Source: Gonatopus flavifemur (lineage: Eukaryota; Arthropoda; Insecta; Hymenoptera; Dryinidae). Taken from it: 64,000 nt of DNA. This document shows, in pieces, positions 47,114 through 58,179 of the stretch. The position numbers and the translations under genes were made by a program. The stretch lies in assembly GCA_018340375.1 (NCBI GenBank), contig JAFFJZ010000025.1, forward strand, positions 2,557,501-2,621,500. Reading direction: 5' to 3'. Below the pieces are notes generated by a model. The model worked only from the letters and a program-made list of their open reading frames with translations. It was not told the origin of the DNA and did no database searches. Every line of letters starts with the position of its first letter. The stretch's first letter is position 1.

Positions 47114-50100
47114 TTACTGTACATTGTCAAGTGATAATTTAACAAGCGACTGATTTTTCTGCACGTTGCTGTTGGTCAAACAATAGACATCTTCGATAAT
47201 CCCGTCGGCAGATGCGCGAATGACGTGCTGGAATATAAACCTTGTTAACTTTTATGCAAAGGAAGAGATAAAACCAGTTGGTATCATAGGTATTCAAATC
47301 ATATTAAATCAACTTACCTCCATTTTCATGGCAACAATGACAACTAAAGAATCCCCCTTTTTCACCCTATCTCCTTTTTTGACAAATATTTTGTCGACTA
47401 ACCCAGACAAGGGACTGACCGCCGTGGATCCATCTGTCTTCAGTTTATGCTCGATCGACGATACAAACTTTGACAGGGGACTTTTGATTTTCCACGCTCG
47501 ATTCTAAAAGTAAAATATCTGCATGTACGATTCCGAGTAAAAGAATTACCTAGATTCTCAATTATTACTTACAACTGTAAATATATGTAAATAATCTTTG
47601 ATTTTCACAAGTTTCACTTTAGAATAAACTCCATCGATTTCCGTGTCAAGTTGTAGTTCGTCGTTTTGTTTTTTCATAATACCAGTAATTTTTCTCCAAG
47701 GTCCTGCATTACCCACTTTCATTGAATATACTTCTGGTTCAATATACTGTACTTTTACTGGAATTATTACATTCGATATGTCAAGGTGGAATGTTCTTGT
47801 CAGAATATAATTTATTCTACGTCCAGTTTCAATCACAAACGGATTGAATGGATTTTGAGATTTTATAGAGGATTCTAACTTCTCCATTTCCTCATATAGT
47901 ATTAGACCTAGGGTGCCTTGTACCACGATTTCATCAGGAACTTGTAATAATGGAAATAGCTCATCGTAATTTTCATCTATAAATCCAGTGTGAACTTGCG
48001 CTTGTTGAAATTTAGAATGAACACATAGATCTTTAAGGAATTCCACGTTTGTGTCTATCCCAACAATCTGAAGTATTTTTATGTAATATATAACATTTTT
48101 TAGAAATAAAGTTGAACGTTAAAATAACGTAAAGTTAAGAGCATTCCGTAGAAGCGAGAGTTACTAGATTTTTCTACCCAAAATACTCATAGATAATTGG
48201 ATAAAATGGAAAAAATGAACCAGCCAGACCTTGTTCCATACGAATAGAAAGTCTGACTGGTTGTTTTATTCCATTTTATTAAGACATCTTTGAGTATTTT
48301 GGGTACAGAGATCTAGTAACTCTAGGGTCTACGGGATGTCTTTAAGTTAACATAAATTTTATAACGTAATATTTTTTTCTTAATCTTTGCAATTCAGATA
48401 ATTTGTTTAAAGAAAAAGATGATTGTTTTTTAGTTTTGGTACTTCTTTCTGTGGGTATGTGATTCACTTTGTATGTTCCTTTATTTATACATCAGCTTTG
48501 TTCTGTGAATTGTGGGATGAATGAATAAATTTCTCTGAATATTGAAGAAAGATCAAGAATTTTGAAAACACTTTTTCATTTAACATATTTGAAGATAACG
48601 TACAAATATCTTTATAAGATTTTAACGTTTTCCAATAATCAGAGAAAAGTAAAAAATTTATTACAGTTTCGTTGTAATTTGTTCAGAGTGCAATTTCATA
48701 CCCATTGGTCTGAAAAAGACTGATATACTTCTTGTACTCTGAAGAAAAATCTGTACAGAATGTTCCAAATTTATTAGATTTTTCATCAAAACTTCATAAG
48801 TTTTCCCAGATTTTGCAGATTTTTCCACAAAACATGCCATGTTTCCCAGAGATTATTTACAGTTTTGCATAAATGTTTCAGCAAAATATTTTCACACGGG
48901 ACATTCCTTTTTTTGAGAGGGGTTCACCTTAAATAATTAAATAATTACTTACATTGTACTCGCCAAGCTTGGCTTTCAATATATTAAGAGCCTCGTTTCT
49001 ACTTTTTCCCCAAGTTACAAGTTTTGCAATCATTGGATCGTAATACACAGACACCTCATCGTTCTCTCTTACCCCTGTTTCGACTCTGATATTTCCCATT
49101 TTTCGAGGGGTTTTTAGGTACAATAATGGTCCAGCACCTGGTAAAAAATGATTCCTTGGATTCTGTGGAGCAAATTCTTGTGCTGAGAAATGAAATCGTG
49201 ATCGAAGATTTTAAAATCATCTTCGTTTATTCATTACCTCCGCGTAAATTCTAGCCTCAAACGCGTGTCCTCGGTGATCAATGTCTTCTTGTTGGAGGGG
49301 TAATTTTTCTCCCATTGCTACTTTCAATTGCCACTCGACCAAATCCAATCCAGTGATCTCTTCTGTGATGGGATGTTCCACTTGGAGGCGTGTGTTCATT
49401 TCCATGAAGTAAAAATTATTGTTATTATTGAAATCCATTATGAATTCCACTGTACCAGCTCCAACATATCCTACTGCTGTTGCAGCTTGTACTGCTGTAT
49501 TCCCTAATTTTGATCGTAATTCCTTAGATATACCAGGCTGTTCAGGAAGAATTTACGTGAGAATTCGAATTAAAATTTCAATTTTTGAAGGGATACATAC
49601 AGCTGGTGCTTCTTCAATAACTTTTTGATGTCTCCTCTGAACTGAGCAGTCCCTCTCAAACAGATGTACTACATTTTTATGCTTGTCAGCAAAAATTTGT
49701 ACTTCTATATGTCGTGATTTGGCGATATATTTTTCTAACAGAACACCGGAATCTCCAAATGATTTCTCTGATTCCGTTCTTGCGGATTCTAATGCTTCAA
49801 AAAATTCTTTCTCTCCTAACACAATTCTCATACCTTTACCTCCACCACCACGAGTTGCTTTTATCATTATGGGAAAACCAATTCTTTTAGCTTCCAATAG
49901 CAGAGTTTTGTTCGATTGATCCTCTCCGTGATAACCTGTGATATTTCATTTGAAACATTTATACTCTGAGAGTTACCATTGCATATACCACATGCGTAAT
50001 TTGTATAGACTTCAAAAGATACCTTCTATAACAGGAACTCCTGCTCTAATCATGATTTCTTTAGATGTATTTTTTATACCCATATCTCTTATTGCACTAG

Positions 50101-50645
50101 CTGGCGGTCCAATAAATATAATTCCCTCTTTCTGGCATAGTTCTGCAAATTCTGTATTCTCAGAAAGAAATCCATAACCTGGATGGATAGCTTGACACTT
50201 GGACTTCTTAGCAACTAAAATGATTTTATTTTGATTCAAGTAGCTACAATTGGATGGTGCAGCTCCAATGTAATATGCTTCGTCAGCTAAATTCACGTGC
50301 ATAGAGTTCTTGTCGGCATCACTGTATACAGTTACAGTTTTGATTCCTAGTTTTTTGGCAGTTCTTGATATTCGACATGCTATTTCTCCTCTATTTGCAA
50401 TGAGAATCTACAAAATATGAGGTGTAAATGATTTTGATTAAATATTAGGCTTTTCTTACTTACTTTCTGTAAGTTATTACTGTGAAATGAGGAAGTATGT
50501 AATATCTGCTTAGTATTTGAGGTTATATGATTTCTGTAACAATAAAATTCACTTCAAAATAAGATATTGTTAGTCATTAAGGGTATATGAAATCAATATT
50601 TACTCACTTTCCAATGAAAGCATTGAATTTGTTGAGGAAAAACAT
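47114..50645 (-). CDS. MCCC1: methylcrotonoyl-CoA carboxylase subunit alpha (biotin-containing), nine coding exons
   Basis: The alpha subunit carboxylates its own biotin with ATP and bicarbonate; with the beta subunit it converts 3-methylcrotonyl-CoA to 3-methylglutaconyl-CoA in leucine breakdown in the mitochondrial matrix. Coding exons: 50645-50608, 50533-50464, 50407-50032, 49935-49601, 49537-49238, 49162-48953, 48067-47573, 47503-47318 and 47227-47114. All have GT/AG borders and matching phases, giving 707 residues (human 725). Order: targeting-like N terminus (~36), biotin carboxylase start [10 protein letters not shown] (39-48), ATP-grasp loop GGGGKGMR (191-198), active-site [11 protein letters not shown] (319-329), and the C-terminal biotinyl domain with AMKME (666-670), the middle Lys ~668 carrying biotin. 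The frame is unbroken. A MITE sits in the sixth intron. The giant palindrome starts 178 bases upstream of the ATG. Confidence 0.96.
48125..48352. mobile_element. foldback MITE in an MCCC1 intron
   Basis: AGCATTCCGTAGAAGCGAGA pairs with its near complement at 48318-48342, and AAAATGGAA...CCAGCCAGAC with GTCTGACTGG...TTCCATTTT. Arms are ~95 bp. It lies mid-intron, away from the splice sites. Confidence 0.65.
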
Positions 50646-50814
50646 ATTTATTCCGAAGTTGTTATTAAGAATAATTTATCTATATAATATTACTACTACC
50701 AGTTCTCTTTTTTCGATGTATGTACAGTTACGTTATATTTTACGCAATTTCTTTGTAGATTCATGATAAGCGCGTGTGACATTAATGATGACAGGTCGAC
50801 AGGTCATGAATGGT
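50646..50814. other. MCCC1 upstream region
   Basis: The 178 bases between the MCCC1 ATG and the palindrome must hold the 5' untranslated region and core promoter unless transcription starts within the palindrome. No TATA box with convincing spacing was picked out. Confidence 0.4.
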
Positions 50815-50945
50815 CATGAATGCAGGGTACCCAAGGTATAAATTATAATGCGAAAGCAAGACTACGAGTTCCAGCGCCGCCAAGGAGTTGTCTCGGAACT
50901 ATGAGTAATATATATATGTATATTTATACATATATATACCAAGTA

Positions 50946-51030
50946 TATCACGTGACCATATTTCCTATATACCACGTGACCATATGTCCTGTATACCACG
51001 TGACCATATGTCCTCTATACCACGTGACCA
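50946..51030. promoter_or_regulatory. four-unit 24 bp CACGTG array, left arm (upstream of MCCC1)
   Basis: CACGTG occurs at 50949, 50973, 50997 and 51021, exactly 24 bp apart, in units of the form ATACCACGTGACCATATGTCC. Most units also contain CATATG. The array starts about 304 bases upstream of the MCCC1 ATG. It could be a transposase-binding subterminal array or a cluster of bHLH-ZIP sites; neither is shown by the sequence alone. Confidence 0.6.
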
Positions 51031-51417
51031 TATGAGATATTTGAAAATTAGCAAAAATGATTTGATATATTCCGATACGTATTCGTACTATGGGGATGAA
51101 TATGAATGAAATGTAATTTTCATTCATATTGAGAAAATCATGGACTGATTCAAATGATGAATCTGATAGGGATGAATATTTGAAAACACATGAATGGAAT
51201 ATGTATGTACATTAATATACAAACGTTTGTTTTTTTTCAATATGCAAGTAATTAAAAATTACCTGTAAGAAAATTAAGTTGAAAAAACATCGGTAACACA
51301 TGAAATCGAAAAAATTATTTTCATTCAAAAAAATTAATTTCGTCGTTATCTTTATTGCCGTTTAGGAATCAGCCATCATCGGCGACGCACATCAAATCTC
51401 TTCTGAACTTGCAAAGA

Positions 51418-51512
51418 TAAAATTTTTGGAGTACAGAAGAGATTTGAACCTGAATCCTACCTATCGCGTATAATCGAAACCTAACCACATAACGACCTAC
51501 CCTACACCGACT
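51418..51512 (-). repeat. tRNA-like module in the left arm (mirrored at 57490-57584)
   Basis: On the - strand a TAGGTCGTTATGTGGTTAGG stretch is followed by a GGTTCAAATCTC B-box-like motif, as in a tRNA-derived SINE. The mirror copy has the same. No cloverleaf acceptor stem could be built. Confidence 0.35.
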
Positions 51513-52056
51513 TGTAATTCATGAGAACAAAAATGTTGTACATATTGTCGAGTATGGATAGTGGGGAGAATAGCTTCATTTAATATGACGCAGGACCGGA
51601 TCAAAAAATTGATGGAGCTCTGAGGAAGTTGAAATTCAAGGGGCCCTTCCAGAATTAATGAATTTTGTCTTGTTCTTCTTAAAGTCAAATTATCCACAAG
51701 ACCAAAGTGGAATATGATTCAAATATCGCGTATCCGAATGCGAACTGAGCATAAATGAAACTATTCATGAAGTTTGAATTATTTTTTCATATGAGAAAAA
51801 ACTAAAACATATATTTTCTTGATAGGTATATTCAAATTAATAGAGTGGATCAGATTTGCCCATACTCAATTGAAAATTCGTTCCAATAAACGATTCACAG
51901 TTTATCGATATACATGAAAAATGAAATTTGGAACAAAGTATATACTTCTAGAGTACAGTTCATTCCTTATTTAATGTAATTTTGAATCGAATGGCCTATT
52001 ATGACGAATTTTTGTAAAATTTCTTTATAATCTGAATGTCTATGTCTATGTACCCA

Positions 52057-52392
52057 CCCACACAGCACCGAAGATTTCATTAAGATTGCAGAAATCTAAT
52101 ATCTGAAACATTGAAATATTTCTATGACATTGCTGTATGTCACAGCGAGGTTTCAAAGTCTCTTCAGGAATATTGCAATGTCCGCTAATCTTACATTTCA
52201 ATACAATATTTTTGAATTATTTCTGCAATATTCCAAGAATATTTATGACATATTTCATTGTAATGTTTGTCTCGTAATATATCTGAGACATTGCAAATAG
52301 GCAACATTTCTGTGAAAGTATACTGAAATGTAATGAAGGTGAAAGATCGAAATGTAATTGAGACATTTCTGAGATCTGTGGTGCTGTATGGG
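52057..52392. mobile_element. nested foldback, CCCACACAGCAC ends (left arm)
   Basis: CCCACACAGCACCGAAGAT is answered by ATCTGTGGTGCTGTATGGG. The interior has repeated GAAATATT/AATATTTC and GACATTTC words. Mirrored in the right arm at about 56609-56944. Confidence 0.6.
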
Positions 52393-52480
52393 CAGATAGC
52401 AAATCGAATTCTGAAAGAATTCCATAGGAACTCGCGAACGTGGAATAGAATTCTTTAAGAATAACTGAAATGATTGACAT

Positions 52481-52727
52481 CCAAGATAGAAAACCATGCC
52501 CTAAATATTTTGTAACATAATGTGCCGTTAACATACTGTCATAAACTTCGCTCAGCTCGCAATGATGCATAAAATGTAAACATTATGTCTTCATTATGGT
52601 ACCATCACCTCGTTTTGCTACCAAGAACAATGCTTTATGCGGAAACACCTTGGTACCATGATGCAAACATTTCTTGGCGTGAATGTCACCATTATGATGG
52701 CATTATTGAGACATTTTTCTATCTGGG
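52481..52727. mobile_element. 247 bp MITE (CCCAGATAG family), copy 2, left arm
   Basis: It has the same length and almost the same sequence as 24165-24411, in the same direction; its first bases read CCAAGATAG (one change). Flanks GACAT and ATGTA show no clear duplication. Confidence 0.75.
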
Positions 52728-52949
52728 ATGTATTCCTTTGGAATGTGTAACATACTCGTTTATGTCACAATGATTGAATTCTTCAAGTATTCGTTTTACA
52801 ATCCCGCAAAACTCTAGGCGAACTTCTCAAGGAAAACTTTTTTCTATATAAATAAGCCTTTTCGCATCCTAAAAAGAGAACTCTTACAAAAGTCACGAAG
52901 GATTTCATTGATTATAATAATATTTTTATTGTCGAATATACATCTAACC

Positions 52950-53292
52950 CGCACGGAGAAAAAATGGTTTGCTACAATAGCGCCTACAAACAAATTTGTA
53001 GTCCTTGCAAAAATATTGATTCCAGCAGCTGAGACGTTAGTTCTATTGTCAAATTTGTTAATGTCAGCAAAAAAATTCAGTTTTGCTACCCCAATAGCAC
53101 AATGTGTCTCTGGGACGTTTTCTGAACGTTCTGAAAACCTCTCCTACGTTCTATAAACCTACCATAAACGTTCCAGTGGCACGTTGTGCTGTCTGGGTAA
53201 TTATTTTCCTGGTTTTGTTAGCTGAATTTTTTTTGTAGGCGCTATAGTAACAGACCTGTTTGTTATGCCAGCAACAGCTTTTCCTCCGTGCG
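52950..53292. mobile_element. nested foldback, CGCACGGAG ends (left arm), with an inner foldback 53090-53197
   Basis: CGCACGGAGAAAA...GCTACAATAGCGCCTACAAA pairs with TTTGTAGGCGCTATAGTAAC...TTTTCCTCCGTGCG. Inside lies a second foldback, CCCAATAGCACAATGTGTCTC to CACGTTGTGCTGTCTGGG. Both are mirrored in the right arm (about 55710-56053). Confidence 0.65.
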
Positions 53293-53599
53293 ATACACCT
53301 TTCGATAAAAAATACAACAAATTCGGAACATCCTGTACAGACAGCACACAAGTCCCTTTTGCGTTCGCAGAGAATTCAGAGTAAAGAATACCTACGGAAA
53401 TCATTTCTAGGAATTCATGGAGTATTTTAAATAAATGAATCACAAGTGAGAGTATCACAAGAATTCTTTAAGAGTTCTTAATGAATACATGTGGGAGTTC
53501 TTGAAATACACATAGAAAATGCATCAAGTATTCGTACAGACTACCCGTTATGACAGTGAATATGAATCTTGATGGAAGTTCAAAATGTAGTCCTGTTCT

Positions 53600-53993
53600 C
53601 CCTGCTGAACATTTTTCCTATCGGTTTCAATGTGGTTTCTGAAACTGGAATTCCCGGAAAGTCATCGTGAATTCACGATAGAACACTATCGGTTTTTATC
53701 GTTTTATATAGGATTTGAGAGAAATGTATCTGGTTTTATCGTAAAATTCCTATAGGAGAAATATCAGTTATTCAAAAAAGTACCATTATATTTCTCCAAA
53801 TAACTAATACTTCCTGTATAGGATTTTCACGATAAAACCAGATACATTTCTCTTAAATCCTATAGAGAGCGATAAGAACCGATACAGTTCTATCGTGAAT
53901 TCACGAAGACTTTCTGGGAATTCAAGTTTCAGAAACCACATTGAAATCGATAGGAAAAATCTTATCGTTTTCTATCGGAAATTTTCAGCAGGG
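53600..53993. mobile_element. nested foldback, CCCTGCTGAA ends (left arm)
   Basis: CCCTGCTGAACATTTTTCC is answered by GGAAATTTTCAGCAGGG. The arms pair through CGGTTTCAATGTGGTTTCTG and GAATTCCCGGAAAGTC. A free-standing copy lies at 39349-39770. Confidence 0.75.
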
Positions 53994-54213
53994 CTGCTCA
54001 AAATAATTTATAACCAATACCATGAACTTCGATCAACGAGAATTCGATCAGTCTTCCCGAATTTGTGAACTTCTTTGGGAATTAGTAGTATATTTTCTCT
54101 TATAAATTGATTGAACAGGTGCGTGTACGAGATTTAGACAGTGCTTAATAAAGTGAAGTAAATTATGCAATGTAATAATCAGTTCGGTGCAAGAAACATA
54201 TATATGAGAATAA

Positions 54214-54450
54214 CCCAATAAACATTTGATTTCTCAAGATATGTTTTAGATATGTTTAAGATGTCTTATGCGACACTTTCATGATATGTCATTTCCCAAT
54301 AAACATTTGATTTCTCAAGATATGTTTTAGATATGTTTAAGATGTCTTATGCGACACTTTCATGACATGTCATTTCCCAAAAAACATTTGATTTCTCAAG
54401 ATATGTTTCAGATATGTTCAAGATGTCTTATGCGACACTTTTAGATATCT
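54214..54450. repeat. 81 bp minisatellite, three units (left arm)
   Basis: Units start CCCAATAAACATTTGATTTC at 54214, 54295 and 54376, exactly 81 bp apart; the third runs into the palindrome centre. The mirror is at about 54558-54791. Confidence 0.8.
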
Positions 54451-54557
54451 AAAAGATAACTTTTCGTATCTTGAGATGTCTTAAACATGTCTTGAACGTT
54501 TCAAGAGACGTAAGATATGTTGAGGATATCTCAAGATACGAAAAGTTATCTTTTAAA

Positions 54558-54791
54558 TATCTGAAAGTGTCGCATAAGACATCTTAAACATATCTGAAAC
54601 ATATCTTGAGAAATCAAATGTTTTTTGGGAAATGACATGTCATGAAAGTGTCGCATAAGACATCTTAAACATATCTAAAACATATCTTGAGAAATCAAAT
54701 GTTTATTGGGAAATGACATATCATGAAAGTGTCGCATAAGACATCTTAAACATATCTAAAACATATCTTGAGAAATCAAATGTTTATTGGG
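54558..54791. repeat. 81 bp minisatellite, mirrored units (right arm)
   Basis: Inverted copy of the left-arm minisatellite, with the same three-unit layout, right of the ~50-base loop. Confidence 0.8.
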
Positions 54792-55011
54792 TTATTCTCA
54801 TATATATGTTTCTTGCACCGAACTGATTATTACATTGCATAATTTACTTCACTTTATTAAGCACTGTCTAAATCTCGTACACGCACCTGTTCAATCAATT
54901 TATAAGAGAAAATATACTACTAATTCCCAAAGAAGTTCACAAATTCGGGAAGACTGATCGAATTCTCGTTGATCGAAGTTCATGGTATTGGTTATAAATT
55001 ATTTTGAGCAG

Positions 55012-55404
55012 CCCTGCTGAAAATTTCCGATAGAAAACGATAAGATTTTTCCTATCGATTTCAATGTGGTTTCTGAAACTTGAATTCCCAGAAAGTCTTC
55101 GTGAATTCACGATAGAACTGTATCGGTTCTTATCGCTCTCTATAGGATTTAAGAGAAATGTATCTGGTTTTATCGTGAAAATCCTATACAGGAAGTATTA
55201 GTTATTTGGAGAAATATAATGGTACTTTTTTGAATAACTGATATTTCTCCTATAGGAATTTTACGATAAAACCAGATACATTTCTCTCAAATCCTATATA
55301 AAACGATAAAACCGATAGTGTTCTATCGTGAATTCACGATGACTTTCCGGGAATTCCAGTTTCAGAAACCACATTGAAACCGATAGGAAAAATGTTCAGC
55401 AGGG
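55012..55404. mobile_element. nested foldback, CCCTGCTGAA ends (right arm)
   Basis: Mirror of 53600-53993. The two differ by a one-base T-run change near 53697/55309. Confidence 0.75.
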
Positions 55405-56274
55405 AGAACAGGACTACATTTTGAACTTCCATCAAGATTCATATTCACTGTCATAACGGGTAGTCTGTACGAATACTTGATGCATTTTCTATGTGTATTT
55501 CAAGAACTCCCACATGTATTCATTAAGAACTCTTAAAGAATTCTTGTGATACTCTCACTTGTGATTCATTTATTTAAAATACTCCATGAATTCCTAGAAA
55601 TGATTTCCGTAGGTATTCTTTACTCTGAATTCTCTGCGAACGCAAAAGGGACTTGTGTGCTGTCTGTACAGGATGTTCCGAATTTGTTGTATTTTATCGA
55701 AAGGTGTATCGCACGGAGGAAAAGCTGTTGCTGGCATAACAAACAGGTCTGTTACTATAGCGCCTACAAAAAAAATTCAGCTAACAAAACCAGGAAAATA
55801 ATTACCCAGACAGCACAACGTGCCACTGGAACGTTTATGGTAGGTTTATAGAACGTAGGAGAGGTTTTCAGAACGTTCAGAAAACGTCCCAGAGACACAT
55901 TGTGCTATTGGGGTAGCAAAACTGAATTTTTTTGCTGACATTAACAAATTTGACAATAGAACTAACGTCTCAGCTGCTGGAATCAATATTTTTGCAAGGA
56001 CTACAAATTTGTTTGTAGGCGCTATTGTAGCAAACCATTTTTTCTCCGTGCGGGTTAGATGTATATTCGACAATAAAAATATTATTATAATCAATGAAAT
56101 CCTTCGTGACTTTTGTAAGAGTTCTCTTTTTAGGATGCGAAAAGGCTTATTTATATAGAAAAAAGTTTTCCTTGAGAAGTTCGCCTAGAGTTTTGCGGGA
56201 TTGTAAAACGAATACTTGAAGAATTCAATCATTGTGACATAAACGAGTATGTTACACATTCCAAAGGAATACAT

Positions 56275-56521
56275 CCCAGATAGAAAATGTCTCAATAATG
56301 CCATCATAATGGTGACATTCACGCCAAGAAATGTTTGCATCATGGTACCAAGGTGTTTCCGCATAAAGCATTGTTCTTGGTAGCAAAACGAGGTGATGGT
56401 ACCATAATGAAGACATAATGTTTACATTTTATGCATCATTGCGAGCTGAGCGAAGTTTATGACAGTATGTTAACGGCACATTATGTTACAAAATATTTAG
56501 GGCATGGTTTTCTATCTTGGA
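56275..56521. mobile_element. 247 bp MITE (CCCAGATAG family), copy 3, right arm
   Basis: Inverted mirror of 52481-52727 with the same length and the same one-base change at the inner end, so it was duplicated with the arm rather than inserted separately. Confidence 0.75.
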
Positions 56522-57967
56522 TGTCAATCATTTCAGTTATTCTTAAAGAATTCTATTCCACGTTCGCGAGTTCCTATGGAATTCTTTCAGAATTCGATTT
56601 GCTATCTGCCCATACAGCACCACAGATCTCAGAAATGTCTCAATTACATTTCGATCTTTCACCTTCATTACATTTCAGTATACTTTCACAGAAATGTTGC
56701 CTATTTGCAATGTCTCAGATATATTACGAGACAAACATTACAATGAAATATGTCATAAATATTCTTGGAATATTGCAGAAATAATTCAAAAATATTGTAT
56801 TGAAATGTAAGATTAGCGGACATTGCAATATTCCTGAAGAGACTTTGAAACCTCGCTGTGACATACAGCAATGTCATAGAAATATTTCAATGTTTCAGAT
56901 ATTAGATTTCTGCAATCTTAATGAAATCTTCGGTGCTGTGTGGGTGGGTACATAGACATAGACATTCAGATTATAAAGAAATTTTACAAAAATTCGTCAT
57001 AATAGGCCATTCGATTCAAAATTACATTAAATAAGGAATGAACTGTACTCTAGAAGTATATACTTTGTTCCAAATTTCATTTTTCATGTATATCGATAAA
57101 CTGTGAATCGTTTATTGGAACGAATTTTCAATTGAGTATGGGCAAATCTGATCCACTCTATTAATTTGAATATACCTATCAAGAAAATATATGTTTTAGT
57201 TTTTTCTCATATGAAAAAATAATTCAAACTTCATGAATAGTTTCATTTATGCTCAGTTCGCATTCGGATACGCGATATTTGAATCATATTCCACTTTGGT
57301 CTTGTGGATAATTTGACTTTAAGAAGAACAAGACAAAATTCATTAATTCTGGAAGGGCCCCTTGAATTTCAACTTCCTCAGAGCTCCATCAATTTTTTGA
57401 TCCGGTCCTGCGTCATATTAAATGAAGCTATTCTCCCCACTATCCATACTCGACAATATGTACAACATTTTTGTTCTCATGAATTACAAGTCGGTGTAGG
57501 GTAGGTCGTTATGTGGTTAGGTTTCGATTATACGCGATAGGTAGGATTCAGGTTCAAATCTCTTCTGTACTCCAAAAATTTTATCTTTGCAAGTTCAGAA
57601 GAGATTTGATGTGCGTCGCCGATGATGGCTGATTCCTAAACGGCAATAAAGATAACGACGAAATTAATTTTTTTGAATGAAAATAATTTTTTCGATTTCA
57701 TGTGTTACCGATGTTTTTTCAACTTAATTTTCTTACAGGTAATTTTTAATTACTTGCATATTGAAAAAAAACAAACGTTTGTATATTAATGTACATACAT
57801 ATTCCATTCATGTGTTTTCAAATATTCATCCCTATCAGATTCATCATTTGAATCAGTCCATGATTTTCTCAATATGAATGAAAATTACATTTCATTCATA
57901 TTCATCCCCATAGTACGAATACGTATCGGAATATATCAAATCATTTTTGCTAATTTTCAAATATCTC

Positions 57968-58055
57968 ATATGGTCACGTGGTATAGAGGACATATGGTCA
58001 CGTGGTATACAGGACATATGGTCACGTGGTATATAGGAAATATGGTCACGTGATA
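57968..58055. promoter_or_regulatory. four-unit 24 bp CACGTG array, right arm
   Basis: TGGTCACGTG occurs at 57971, 57995, 58019 and 58043, the mirror of the left-arm array. No gene start is recognised beyond the right end. Confidence 0.55.
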
Positions 58056-58179
58056 TACTTGGTATATATATGTATAAATATACATATATATATTACTCAT
58101 AGTTCCGAGACAACTCCTTGGCGGCGCTGGAACTCGTGGTCTTGCTTTCGCATTATACCTTGGGTACCCTGCATGAATG

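Larger units (their letters stand above)
50823..58171. mobile_element. giant 7.35 kb foldback element (palindrome), hAT-like ends, 8 bp duplication
   Basis: The two halves are inverted copies of each other about a centre near 54500, with arms of ~3.65 kb and a loop of ~50 bases (54478-54529). The few differences noticed are mainly run-length changes, for example in T runs near 53313/55690. The ends are CAGGGTACCCAAGG and CCTTGGGTACCCTG. CATGAATG flanks both sides in the same direction (50815-50822 and 58172-58179). Since the inverse of that word is CATTCATG, this is a true direct duplication and not part of the palindrome. The termini match the 259 bp MITE at 6675-6933, which also has an 8 bp duplication. 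Each arm carries the same nested MITEs in mirrored order. No transposase is encoded. Confidence 0.88.

Noticed and set aside
50949..51026. CRISPR-like regular array (24 bp spacing)
   Set aside because: Units are contiguous tandem repeats without unique spacers and sit in a eukaryotic transposon; the same holds for the 66, 73 and 81 bp arrays.
51497..56784. Identical open frames on both palindrome arms (for example 51497-51697 with 57304-57504, and 52217-52570 with 56431-56784)
   Set aside because: Identity follows from the inverted duplication. They run through MITE ends and have no motif, so identity is not evidence of coding.
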